The notes beneath the pieces were generated by a model. The model was given only the letters and a program-made list of their open reading frames with translations, searched no databases and was not told the DNA's origin. A stretch of DNA of 64,000 nt from Flavisolibacter amylovorans (GTDB taxonomy: Bacteria > Bacteroidota > Bacteroidia > Chitinophagales > Chitinophagaceae). A program made the translations under genes and the position numbers. Where the stretch lies: NCBI RefSeq assembly GCF_039541815.1, contig NZ_BAABGY010000008.1, positions 124,001 to 188,000 on the forward strand. The letters run 5' to 3'. Shown one piece after another: positions 16,695 to 25,057 of this stretch (positions are counted from its first letter, which is position 1; every line of letters starts with the position of its first letter).

Positions 16695-18704
16695 ATGTCC
16701 ACCAGAAGTATGATTACAGCAGGCTTTGCCGCAATTGCAGCCTTTTCGCTGCATAGCTGTAAGCCTAAAGGCGCGCAGACAGCCGTTACCGGCGATGCCG
16801 CCTCGAAAGTCTACGTTGCACCCGGTAAGTTCGACGAATTCTATAACATCGTATCCGGCGGTTTTAATGGCCAGATGTCGGTTTATGGCATTCCCTCCGG
16901 CCGGCTGTTCCGCATTATCCCGGTATTCTCGCAGTTCCCTGAAAACGGCTGGGGCTACAGCGAGGAAACAAAACCGATGCTTAATACCTCGCACGGTTTT
17001 GCTCCCTGGGACGACCTGCACCACATCGCGCTTTCGACCACCAAAGGCGAGCACGACGGCCGCTGGGCTTTCGGTAACGCCAACAACACGCCCCGCATTG
17101 CGCGGGTGAGCCTCTCCACCTTCCGCACCGAAGAGATCATCGAGATCCCGAACAGCGCGGGCAACCACTCTTCGCCGTTCATTACCGAAAACTCGGAGTA
17201 TGTAGTTGCGGGTACCCGCTTTTCGGTGCCGATGGACAACCAGAACGGCGACGTTCCCATCAGCAGCTACAAGCAGAATTTCAAGGGCACCGTTTCCTTT
17301 ATCAAGCTCGATACGTCGGGTCATATGAACCTGGCCTTCCAGCTGCGGCTCCCGGGCATCAACTTCGACCTGGCGCGCGCCGGCAAGGGCAAGTCAGCCG
17401 GGTGGTTCTTCTTCTCCTGCTACAATTCCGAGCAGGCCAACACCCTGCTCGAGGTGAACGCCTCGGCCAAGGATAAGGACTTTATCATGGCCGTAAACTG
17501 GAAGAAAGCCGAGGAGTATGCCCGCGCCGGCAAGGGCGTGACCGAGAACGTCCGCTATGCGCACAATGTGTACGACGAGAAGACCCACAGCGCCACTTCC
17601 ACCATCAAAAACACTGTGCTGGTGCTCGATCCGAAGGACTGCCCCGATATGGTTTACTTTATTCCCTGTCCGAAGTCGCCCCACGGCTGCGACGTGAGTC
17701 CCGACGGTGAAAGCATCGTAGGATCGGGCAAGCTGGCCGCCGTGATCCCGGTATTCTCCTATGACAAGATCCAGCAGGCGATCGCCAGCAAGGCATTTGA
17801 CGGTAATTACGACGGCATCCCCGTGATCAAGTACGAAGCAGCGCTCCGCGGCGAGGTGCAGAAGCCGGGCCTTGGTCCCCTGCACACCGAGTTCGACGCA
17901 AAAGGCAATGCTTATACCTCCTTCTTCGTTTCATCCGAGATCGTTAAGTGGAGCCTCAAGGACCTGAAGGTGCTCGACCGCGTCCCCACGTATTATTCGA
18001 TCGGCCACCTGTCGGTACCCGGCGGCCCCACCGCCAAGCCGCACGGCAAGTATGTGATCGCCTACAACAAAATCACCAAGGACCGCTACCTGCCTACCGG
18101 CCCCGAGCTTACCCAGAGCGCGCAACTCTATTCGATCGAGGGTGATAAGATGAAGCTCCTGCTGGACTTCCCCACCACCGGCGAGCCGCACTACGCCGAG
18201 GCTATCCCCGCGGAGCTGATCATGAAGAAAAGCCGGAAGATCTACAAGATCGAAGAGAACCAGCACCCCTTCGTGGCGAAAGGAGAGGGGCAGGCAAAAG
18301 TGGAGCGGAAAGGCAACCAGGTACACGTATACATGACCTCGATCCGTTCGCACTTCACTCCCGACAACATCGAAGGCGTGCGGATGGGCGACGAAGTTTA
18401 CTTCCACGTTACCAATCTCGAGCAGGACTGGGACGTTCCGCACGGCTTCGCGGTGAAAGGCGCGAACAACGCGGAGATCCTGATCATGCCCGGTGAGACC
18501 CAGACCTTGAAATGGACTCCGGATCGCGTGGGCATCTTCCCGATCTATTGCACCGACTTCTGCTCGGCGCTGCACCAGGAGATGCAAGGTTATGTACGCG
18601 TTTCGCCCGCAGGCTCCAATGTGCCGCTGACCTTCAGCACCGGAAAAACCGCACCCGCCGCACCGGAAGCCGGTGGTACCGCAGGTGTCAAAACCAAAAA
18701 CTAA
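16695..18704 (+). CDS. nosZ: Nitrous oxide reductase, clade II (Sec-exported lipoprotein type)
   Basis: The 669-residue protein starts at ATG 16695; an upstream in-frame start would overlap the cytochrome gene. It has a short Sec or lipoprotein signal (FSLHSC, Cys about residue 22) instead of the twin-arginine signal of clade I. A seven-bladed propeller holds the CuZ histidines (DDLHH, KSPHGCD, GPLHTEF, KPHGKY, EPHYAE), and the C-terminal cupredoxin domain binds CuA (YCTDFCSALHQEM: C619, C623, H627, M630). It reduces N2O to N2 in the periplasm. Neighbours nosL, nosD, nosF and nosY support copper loading. All key motifs are present, so it should be functional. Confidence 0.97.
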   Translation: MSTRSMITAGFAAIAAFSLHSCKPKGAQTAVTGDAASKVYVAPGKFDEFYNIVSGGFNGQMSVYGIPSGRLFRIIPVFSQFPENGWGYSEETKPMLNTSHGFAPWDDLHHIALSTTKGEHDGRWAFGNANNTPRIARVSLSTFRTEEIIEIPNSAGNHSSPFITENSEYVVAGTRFSVPMDNQNGDVPISSYKQNFKGTVSFIKLDTSGHMNLAFQLRLPGINFDLARAGKGKSAGWFFFSCYNSEQANTLLEVNASAKDKDFIMAVNWKKAEEYARAGKGVTENVRYAHNVYDEKTHSATSTIKNTVLVLDPKDCPDMVYFIPCPKSPHGCDVSPDGESIVGSGKLAAVIPVFSYDKIQQAIASKAFDGNYDGIPVIKYEAALRGEVQKPGLGPLHTEFDAKGNAYTSFFVSSEIVKWSLKDLKVLDRVPTYYSIGHLSVPGGPTAKPHGKYVIAYNKITKDRYLPTGPELTQSAQLYSIEGDKMKLLLDFPTTGEPHYAEAIPAELIMKKSRKIYKIEENQHPFVAKGEGQAKVERKGNQVHVYMTSIRSHFTPDNIEGVRMGDEVYFHVTNLEQDWDVPHGFAVKGANNAEILIMPGETQTLKWTPDRVGIFPIYCTDFCSALHQEMQGYVRVSPAGSNVPLTFSTGKTAPAAPEAGGTAGVKTKN

Positions 18705-18710
18705 ACTGCC

Positions 18711-18738
18711 GGGGGCGCCCCACGGGGCGCTCCCTTTT
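18711..18738 (+). terminator. GC-rich hairpin between nosZ and fasciclin gene
   Basis: GCGCCCC and GGGGCGC pair closely with flanking G and C runs to form a strong hairpin followed by TTTT. It lies 7 bases after the nosZ stop and just before the next start, so it may partly end transcription or protect the nosZ mRNA 3' end. Confidence 0.7.
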
Positions 18739-18751
18739 AAAAATGTTCGTT

Positions 18752-19321
18752 ATGAAAAAGCTGTTATTGTTTTCGCTTGCAGGCAGCCTCCTCTTTTCGA
18801 TGGTCGCCTGTTCCTCTGCCAACGAGGGTACGGAACCCCAGGTGGCCGCTGCCGGCACCGACGGGGCGGGCATTTCCGGGCAGTCGTCGGTTCAGGATGA
18901 CGAGTCGCAGAAAGACGTGGTGAAGGTGGCCGCCGGTTCGAAGGACCACAGTACGTTGGTAGCCGCCGTGAAGGCGGCCGAGCTGGTCGATGCGCTCTCC
19001 AATGCCGGTCCCTTTACCGTCTTCGCACCCACCAATGCCGCCTTCGACAAGCTTCCCGCCGGAACGGTAGACGACCTGCTGAAGCCGGAGAACAAAGGCA
19101 AGCTGCAGGATATCCTTCAGTACCATGTGTACGTGGGCAGCCTGAAGACCGAGCTCATGCAGGACGGCCAGGTGCTGAACCAGGTGAATGGCGGCAATAT
19201 CACCATCTCGAAAAAGGATGGGAAGGTCGTCATCAACGGAACGGCCACTGTGGTTGCCACCGTTCCTGCCTCGAACGGCGTCATCCATGTGATCGACGGC
19301 GTGCTCGTGCCCGGCAAGTAA
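18752..19321 (+). CDS. Fasciclin-domain lipoprotein
   Basis: From ATG 18752 (an ATG at 18743 is also possible) 189 residues are encoded: lipoprotein signal ending SMVACSS, a low-complexity linker, then one fasciclin domain (about residues 60-189; STLVAAVKAAELVDALSNAG, PFTVFAPTNAAFDKLP, DILQYHVYVG, VIHVIDGVLVP). Fasciclin domains mediate adhesion or protein contacts. It is in the nos operon between nosZ and the nosL fusion, bracketed by hairpins, and is probably a periplasmic or surface lipoprotein. A link to NosZ assembly is possible but unproven. Confidence 0.9.
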   Translation: MKKLLLFSLAGSLLFSMVACSSANEGTEPQVAAAGTDGAGISGQSSVQDDESQKDVVKVAAGSKDHSTLVAAVKAAELVDALSNAGPFTVFAPTNAAFDKLPAGTVDDLLKPENKGKLQDILQYHVYVGSLKTELMQDGQVLNQVNGGNITISKKDGKVVINGTATVVATVPASNGVIHVIDGVLVPGK

Positions 19322-19410
19322 TACCGGAAAGGTGCGCTAAATCAGTCGGGTGGCCGACTCCGGTCAGCCGCCGCTTCCTTTCGTTTTTTCATTTTTGCAT
19401 ACGGTTCCGA

Positions 19411-19438
19411 AACGGCCCGCCCCGGCGGGCCGTTCTTT
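19411..19438 (+). terminator. Strong hairpin before the nosL fusion gene
   Basis: An 11-bp perfect stem (AACGGCCCGCC / GGCGGGCCGTT) is followed by TCTTTC. It lies 89 bases after the fasciclin stop and 21 before the next ATG. It may end the nosZ-fasciclin transcript, so nosL onward may have its own start. Confidence 0.8.
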
Positions 19439-19458
19439 CAGAAGCAAAACAATCCGCC

Positions 19459-20478
19459 ATGAATGCTAAAATGCGCCCGCTCTCCCGCCTGCTGATCGCC
19501 CTGGCCGCGTTGTCGCTCACCGCTACCTACTTTCTGCCCGTGTGGTTCATCTACCTCACGGCACCCCAATACCCGGAAGGGCTGACGATGCAGATCTGGC
19601 TGAATAAGATCACCGGCGAGGTAGACATCATCAACGGCCTCAACCATTACATCGGAATGAAGCATATCAGCGCCGAGATGTTTCCCGAGTTCCGCTTCCT
19701 CGTATATATCATGGGTGGGATCATCGGGCTGGGCCTGCTCGTGGCAGCCACCGGCCGCCGGAAGCACCTGTTCGCCTACCTGATGCTGCTCGCTGCTTCC
19801 GCCGTAGCCGCTCTCTATGATTTTTACCGCTGGGGCTACGATTACGGCCACAACCTCGATCCGAAGGCGGCCATCCAGGTGCCCGGACTGTACTACCAGC
19901 CCCCGGTAATCGGGCACAAGACACTGCTCAACTTCGATGCCTACTCTTACCCGGATGTGGGTGGCTGGGTGGTAGTGACGGCAGGACTGCTGTGCGGCGC
20001 GGTATGGGCCTGGGAACGGTTCTTCCGCCGCGACGGTGCCTCGAGACGCCAGACGGTGGCCCTGCCCAAGCCCCGCGTAGCCGCGCTTCTGGCTATGGCT
20101 GCCCTGCTGCTTACTTCCTGCTCCGTAAATCCGGAGCCCTTCCTGATCGGCCGCGACCAGTGCGCCGACTGCCGGATGACCATCGCCGACGCCCGCTTCG
20201 GGGCCGAGCTGATCACCCGCAAAGGGCACATCTACAAATTCGACGACATCCACTGCCTGCAGCAGTTCCAAAAAGCGAACGAACCCGCCGCTTCGGAAGG
20301 CCGTGTTTTCGTAGCCGATTTTAAAGAACCGGGAAAGCTCATGCCGGCCGCCGCCGCATTCGCCGTTACCGGGGCCGAATACAAGAGCCCGATGAACAGC
20401 AATATCGCCTGTTTTTCCAATGCAGCTGCTGCGGGACCTGCCGCGCGGCCGGCCTTCGAACTGATTGAAAAACGCTGA
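19459..20478 (+). CDS. nosL: Membrane domain fused to NosL-type copper chaperone
   Basis: The 339-residue frame has two parts. Residues 1-195 form a membrane domain with about four helices (around 9-30, 78-98, 103-123, 169-190) and a conserved-looking loop with YDYGHNLDPK. Residues 205-339 match NosL: internal lipobox LLLTSC, then DQCADCRMTIADARFG with the Cys and Met copper ligands, and HIYKFDDIHCL. NosL delivers Cu(I) for NosZ. A GTG at 20056, in frame, would start a conventional NosL lipoprotein with signal ALPKPRVAALLAMAALLLTS, so one or two products are possible. nosD follows after three bases. Confidence 0.85.
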   Translation: MNAKMRPLSRLLIALAALSLTATYFLPVWFIYLTAPQYPEGLTMQIWLNKITGEVDIINGLNHYIGMKHISAEMFPEFRFLVYIMGGIIGLGLLVAATGRRKHLFAYLMLLAASAVAALYDFYRWGYDYGHNLDPKAAIQVPGLYYQPPVIGHKTLLNFDAYSYPDVGGWVVVTAGLLCGAVWAWERFFRRDGASRRQTVALPKPRVAALLAMAALLLTSCSVNPEPFLIGRDQCADCRMTIADARFGAELITRKGHIYKFDDIHCLQQFQKANEPAASEGRVFVADFKEPGKLMPAAAAFAVTGAEYKSPMNSNIACFSNAAAAGPAARPAFELIEKR

Positions 20479-20481
20479 CCC

Positions 20482-21714
20482 ATGAAATGGCTTCTCACTT
20501 TCCTGCTCTTCCTTGCCGCGTCGCCGGTCTTCGCCCGCCGGATCGATGCCGGTGCCGGAAAACCAGTTGCGAGCTTGCGTGCCGCGCTGGAGCGCGCCGC
20601 CGCCGGCGACACCATCTACCTGCATCCCGGCACCTACCGCGAAGGCAATATTGTGATCCGCAAGCCCATTTCGGTTTTTGGCGTGGGCGGGCCCATCCTG
20701 GATGGTGAAGGAAAATACGAGCAGCTCACCCTTTCCGGAAACGCGATCCGGATCCGCGGTCTGCGCTTTCGCCGCACGGGATATTCGAGCATGAACGACA
20801 ACGCGGCCATCGGGGTGATCGACGCGCGGAATGTATTGATCGAGGAGAACGTGATAGAAAACGGCTACTTCGCCATCCACTGCGCCAATACGCATATGGG
20901 CGTCATCCGGAAGAACGTCGTGCTGGGCAATGCCCGCACTGAACAAACCTCCGGCAATGGCATTCACCTGTGGAAGTGCAGCAATATGCTGGTGGAAAAG
21001 AACCAGGTGAGCGGCCACCGCGACGGCATCTACTTCGAGTTCGTTACCCATTCGGTGATCCGCGACAACAGCAGCCGGGGCAATATCCGTTACGGGTTGC
21101 ATTTTATGTTCTCCAACAATGATACCTACCTGGACAACGACTTCGGGCTCAACGGCGCCGGCGTGGCGGTGATGTACTCCCACCATGTGTTGATGCAGGG
21201 CAACCGCTTTCAACAAAACTGGGGACCGAGCGCCTACGGGCTGCTTCTTAAGGAAATATCCGACGCCGAGATCCTGAAGAATCATTTTGCCGACAATACC
21301 GCCGCCATCCTCATGGAAAGCACCAACCGCATCCAGGTATGGGGTAATGTGTTTCGAAGCAACGGCTGGGCCCTGCGCATTTCGGCTTCCTGCAACGAGA
21401 ACGCCGTGCACCACAACAATTTTTTCGCGAATACCTTCGACGTAGCCACAAACGGCAGCCTGATGCTGAACCGGTTTTACTGCAACTACTGGGACAAATA
21501 CGATGGCTACGACCGCAACCGCGATGGCTATGGCGATGTGCCCTACCACCCGGTGAGCCTTTATTCGATGGTAATCGAGCAAAACCCGCAGGCCGTGATC
21601 CTGATGCGCAGCTTCATGGTGACCCTGCTGGACAAGGCGGAGAAAGCCGTGCCCAGCCTCACACCGGAGCAAATGGCGGATGATCGTCCCCTGCTAAAAT
21701 CCCTACCGCTATGA
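20482..21714 (+). CDS. nosD: NosD-type periplasmic maturation protein
   Basis: The 410-residue protein has a signal peptide ending SPVFARR and a right-handed parallel beta-helix made of repeated N-x-V / N-x-F rungs (VIENGYFAIHC, NNDTYLDNDFGLN, NRFQQNWG, NHFADNTAAIL), then a C-terminal NYWDKYDGYDRNRDGYGDVP motif typical of NosD. It acts with NosF and NosY to supply sulfur or copper for the CuZ site of NosZ. It overlaps nosF by four bases (ATGA), a sign of coupled translation. Full length. Confidence 0.95.
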   Translation: MKWLLTFLLFLAASPVFARRIDAGAGKPVASLRAALERAAAGDTIYLHPGTYREGNIVIRKPISVFGVGGPILDGEGKYEQLTLSGNAIRIRGLRFRRTGYSSMNDNAAIGVIDARNVLIEENVIENGYFAIHCANTHMGVIRKNVVLGNARTEQTSGNGIHLWKCSNMLVEKNQVSGHRDGIYFEFVTHSVIRDNSSRGNIRYGLHFMFSNNDTYLDNDFGLNGAGVAVMYSHHVLMQGNRFQQNWGPSAYGLLLKEISDAEILKNHFADNTAAILMESTNRIQVWGNVFRSNGWALRISASCNENAVHHNNFFANTFDVATNGSLMLNRFYCNYWDKYDGYDRNRDGYGDVPYHPVSLYSMVIEQNPQAVILMRSFMVTLLDKAEKAVPSLTPEQMADDRPLLKSLPL

Positions 21715-22454
21715 TTTCTGTACAACATGTGGGCAAACGCTTCCGGAAGCTGCAGGCCCTAAATGATATCGACGTTTCTTTCGAGGCCGGTCAGGTAGTG
21801 TCCCTCATCGGTCCGAACGGGTCGGGAAAGACCACGCTGATCAAGTCGATTCTCGGACTGGTGCGCCCCGACACGGGCACCATCCTGTTCAACGGTAGGC
21901 CGATCGCCACCGATGTCAACTACCGGCGCCACATTGGTTATATGCCGCAGATCGGCCGTTACCCCGACAATATGACCATCGGCCAGCTTTTCCGCATGAT
22001 CCGCGATCTCCGCCGGGAGGAGACGGAACTCGATGAGGAGCTTTATTTCAGGTACAAGCTGGATACGCTGAGCGATAAATCGATGCGCTCACTTTCCGGC
22101 GGAACCCGTCAGAAGGTAAGCGCTGCGCTGGCTTTCCTGTTCAACCCGCCGGTGCTGATTCTCGACGAGCCCACGGCCGGCCTCGACCCGGTTGCCAGCG
22201 GCGTGCTGCAGGAGAAGATCATCCGAGAGAAGAACAAGGGCAAGCTGATCGTGATCACCTCGCACGTGCTCACCGATCTGGAAGAGGTGACCACCCATGT
22301 ACTCTACCTGCAGGACGGCCGTGTGCAGCTGCATGAAACCTGGGAAGCGCTCCGCAAGCGCACCGGGGAGCACAAGCTCGGCCGGGCGATCGCGCGGCTG
22401 ATGGAGGAGGGCACCGCGAAACACGAATTTCTTTACCTCAAAATAGCGAACTGA
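21711..22454 (+). CDS. nosF: NosF-type ABC transporter ATPase
   Basis: The 247-residue ATPase has Walker A (GPNGSGKTT), Q-loop region (GYMPQIGRYPDN), signature LSGGTRQKVS, Walker B (VLILDEPTAGLDP) and H-loop (ITSHVLTDLEE). It powers the NosDFY maturation transporter from the cytoplasmic side. It overlaps nosD by four bases and is followed by nosY after two bases. All catalytic motifs are intact. Confidence 0.97.
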   Translation: MISVQHVGKRFRKLQALNDIDVSFEAGQVVSLIGPNGSGKTTLIKSILGLVRPDTGTILFNGRPIATDVNYRRHIGYMPQIGRYPDNMTIGQLFRMIRDLRREETELDEELYFRYKLDTLSDKSMRSLSGGTRQKVSAALAFLFNPPVLILDEPTAGLDPVASGVLQEKIIREKNKGKLIVITSHVLTDLEEVTTHVLYLQDGRVQLHETWEALRKRTGEHKLGRAIARLMEEGTAKHEFLYLKIAN

Positions 22455-22456
22455 AG

Positions 22457-23224
22457 ATGCTGAAGATATCCCGATACGTGCTTTATGATATTGCCCGCAA
22501 CAAAGTGGTGCTGGCGTATACGCTGTTCCTGCTGCTGGTGTCGCTGGGCCTGTTCCAGGTGGAGGAAAACCCGTCGAAGGCGCTCCTCAGCCTGCTCAAC
22601 ATCATCCTCATCGTGGTGCCGCTGGTAAGCATGGTGTTCGCTACGATCCACTGGTATAATTCCTATGAATTCCTGGAACTGCTGCTGACACAGCCATTGG
22701 GCCGCAACAAAGTGCTGCTCAGCGAATGGGCAGGCATCGGCGGGTCGCTCACTTTTGCCTTCGTTGCCGGTGTGGGCGTACCGGTGCTCATTTACGGTGG
22801 AAGCGCCGCAGGCGTCTCCCTGCTGGTGGTCGGTGTGCTGCTCACGCTTGCCTTCACCTCGCTGGCGTTTCTGGCTTCTGTATGCAGCCGCGACAAAGCG
22901 CGGGGCATCGGTGCGGCCTTGTTGCTTTGGTTCTTTTTCGCGCTGATCTACGATGGTCTGGTGCTGCTCATCCTGTTCGCTTTTTCCGATTACCCACTCG
23001 AGGGCATCACCCTAGCCTTGTCCTGCTTCAACCCGGTTGATCTCGGACGGATCTACATCATGCTGCACCTCGATGTGAGCGCGCTGATGGGCTACACGGG
23101 TGCCGTTTATAAAGACTTTCTCGGTACCGCCGCAGGGATGGCCGTCACCCTCGGTATCCTGGCGCTCTGGGTAGTGCTGCCTCTGGCGATCGCCAACCGC
23201 ATCTTCCGGCGCAAAGACCTTTGA
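22457..23224 (+). CDS. nosY: NosY-type ABC transporter permease
   Basis: The 255-residue protein has about six membrane helices (first YTLFLLLVSLGLF) and the ABC-2 permease style, with a conserved WYNSYEFLELLLTQP segment. It is the membrane part of NosDFY. The gene sits directly after nosF and before a NorC-like gene, 26 bases away. Length fits the family. Confidence 0.93.
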   Translation: MLKISRYVLYDIARNKVVLAYTLFLLLVSLGLFQVEENPSKALLSLLNIILIVVPLVSMVFATIHWYNSYEFLELLLTQPLGRNKVLLSEWAGIGGSLTFAFVAGVGVPVLIYGGSAAGVSLLVVGVLLTLAFTSLAFLASVCSRDKARGIGAALLLWFFFALIYDGLVLLILFAFSDYPLEGITLALSCFNPVDLGRIYIMLHLDVSALMGYTGAVYKDFLGTAAGMAVTLGILALWVVLPLAIANRIFRRKDL

Positions 23225-23250
23225 TCTCTTCACGTTAACGAAGGCGCTCT

Positions 23251-23622
23251 ATGACCCGTTTCCGGATATTTCTCACGCTGATCGGAGCTTACCTCCTGTA
23301 CAGTGGTTTTGTTTTTACAAAAGGTACCGAGACGGCCATGAAGCCGGCCCCGCACCCAACGGAGCTGGCCATGGCGGGCAAGCGGATTTTCCAGGACTAT
23401 AATTGCGCCGCCTGCCACCAGGTGTACGGGCTAGGCGGCTACCTCGGACCCGATCTCACCACCGCCTGGTCGGACCCAAAGCGCGGACCCAGGTACGTCG
23501 AAGCGCTGATCCGGTCGGGCGGAAGCCGCATGCCCAACTTTCAATTCACCGACAGTCAGGTAAAAGAGCTGGTGGCCTACCTGGCTTTTATCGACGCCAC
23601 TGCAGCCCATGAAACCCGCTGA
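23251..23622 (+). CDS. norC: NorC-like membrane cytochrome c
   Basis: The 123-residue product has one N-terminal membrane helix (residues 5-24) and a single class I cytochrome c domain: heme site CAACHQ near residue 52, followed by YGLGGYLGPDLT and a Met in SRMPNFQF. This layout is that of NorC, the electron-input subunit of nitric oxide reductase. It overlaps the next gene, norB-like, by 14 bases, so they form one complex in the membrane. It is shorter than most NorC, mainly in the N-terminal region. Confidence 0.88.
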   Translation: MTRFRIFLTLIGAYLLYSGFVFTKGTETAMKPAPHPTELAMAGKRIFQDYNCAACHQVYGLGGYLGPDLTTAWSDPKRGPRYVEALIRSGGSRMPNFQFTDSQVKELVAYLAFIDATAAHETR

Positions 23623-25057
23623 CACGCTGAAGCCCCCCGTACCGGTACGGCTCGTCCCGGCTTTCTTTGCCCTATCGCTTTCCTACCTGCTGCTTGGCCT
23701 GCTGTTTGGCACCGTGGGCAGCCTGCAATACGTGCTTCCCGATTTCCTGAAGGAAGCGCTTTCCTTTCAGAAAACGAGGCCGCTGCACGTTTACCTGGTC
23801 ACCTCCTGGATCTTCACGGCGGCACAGGGCGCGGTCTACTATTTCCTGCCGCGCGCCGCGGGGCGGCCACTGCGCTGGCCGGCCGGCGCCTGGCTTCATT
23901 GGGCGCTGCAGCTGCTGACGTCGGCGATCATCGTCGGCTGCTTCTTCACCGGACGCTTCGGCGGGCGCGAGTACCTGGAGTTTCCTCCGGCGCTCGGCGG
24001 GCTCATCGCGCTCTCCTGGGTGCCCTTCGCCGTGAACTTTTTTGCGACGCTCCGGCCCCGGTACCGGAATGCTCCGGTGTATCATTACAGCTGGACCGTC
24101 GGGATCGTTTTCTTTTTCATCACGCTTTCGGAAAGCTACCTGTGGTTGGTCGATCATTTCTTCGATAACCCGGTGCGCGATATAACGGTGCAGTGGAAAG
24201 CCCTCGGTTCGATGGTCGGCAGCTGGAATATGCTGATCTACGGCTGCACGATGTTTGTCATGTCGCGGATCAAAGGCAATGAGGAGCTGGCCCGGTCGCG
24301 CGGTGCTTTCTTTTTCTTCTTCCTTGGATTTACCAACCTGCTGTTCAACTGGGGGCATCACACCTATGTGGTTCCCGCCGCGCCCTGGGTGCGGAACGTA
24401 TCCTATATCATCAGCATGACGGAGCTCGTGCTGCTCGCGCAGTTGCTCTGGAATTTCCGGCGCTCGCTGTCCGAAGCGCAGCTTTCGTTCCGGAAGCTCA
24501 CCTGCCGCCTCATTTCACTGGCCGACGGCTGGGTGCTGCTGAATCTTACGGTGGCGATCGCCATCTCGGTACCGGCGCTGAACCGGTACACGCACGGCAC
24601 CCACATCACTGTAGCCCATGCCATGGGTGCGACGATCGGTATCAATACGATGCTGCTGCTCGCTTCGCTGACGTACGTGCTGCAACAGGAAAAGCCGCGC
24701 GCGCTGGCCCGCTATCTCGGTCCGTTGAAACGCGGTGTCACGCTGACGAATGGCGCGCTGCTCGTGTTCTGGATCGCTTTGGTGGGAGGCGGATTGGTAA
24801 AGATTGCCGGGCAACTGGAATCGCAATCCTTTGCCACCATCATGCAGCATTGTGCGCCGTTCTTTAAACTGTTTGCCGGCAGCGGCTTGCTGATCCTGGT
24901 GGGGCTGACTATGGTGATCTTTGGGCTGCTGGGCGTGCTTGCTGCCCGTGAAGGCCGGCCAGCAGCAACAGCACCGAAAGCGGGAGTAGGGCGCTCACGC
25001 CAGCCAGCCAACGCGCATGCCCCGCAAGCGGCCAGCCAAGCGCCGGCGCAAGTATGA
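23609..25057 (+). CDS. norB: NorB-like heme-copper reductase subunit with changed ligands
   Basis: The 482-residue protein has 12 or so membrane helices and clear NorB features: the RPLHVYL His (H60), REYLEFPP, GHHTYV (H250, H251) and YTHGTHITVAH (H337). Compared by eye with canonical cytochrome c-dependent NorB, the helix with HLWVEGVWE reads LGSMVGSWN, so the third FeB His and both Glu are missing, and the GHM low-spin heme His is replaced by AMG, with Met 339 at that position. The last about 40 residues are Ala/Pro-rich and overlap, antisense, the end of the next gene. It forms an operon with norC. It is either a divergent NO reductase type or an NO-binding relative. Confidence 0.75.
   Translation: MKPADTLKPPVPVRLVPAFFALSLSYLLLGLLFGTVGSLQYVLPDFLKEALSFQKTRPLHVYLVTSWIFTAAQGAVYYFLPRAAGRPLRWPAGAWLHWALQLLTSAIIVGCFFTGRFGGREYLEFPPALGGLIALSWVPFAVNFFATLRPRYRNAPVYHYSWTVGIVFFFITLSESYLWLVDHFFDNPVRDITVQWKALGSMVGSWNMLIYGCTMFVMSRIKGNEELARSRGAFFFFFLGFTNLLFNWGHHTYVVPAAPWVRNVSYIISMTELVLLAQLLWNFRRSLSEAQLSFRKLTCRLISLADGWVLLNLTVAIAISVPALNRYTHGTHITVAHAMGATIGINTMLLLASLTYVLQQEKPRALARYLGPLKRGVTLTNGALLVFWIALVGGGLVKIAGQLESQSFATIMQHCAPFFKLFAGSGLLILVGLTMVIFGLLGVLAAREGRPAATAPKAGVGRSRQPANAHAPQAASQAPAQV

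Noticed and set aside
19438..21672. A 744-residue open frame on the reverse strand opposite nosL and nosD
   Set aside because: It is opposite two genes with clear family motifs in high-GC DNA; the translated sequence has no domain and is an antisense artefact.
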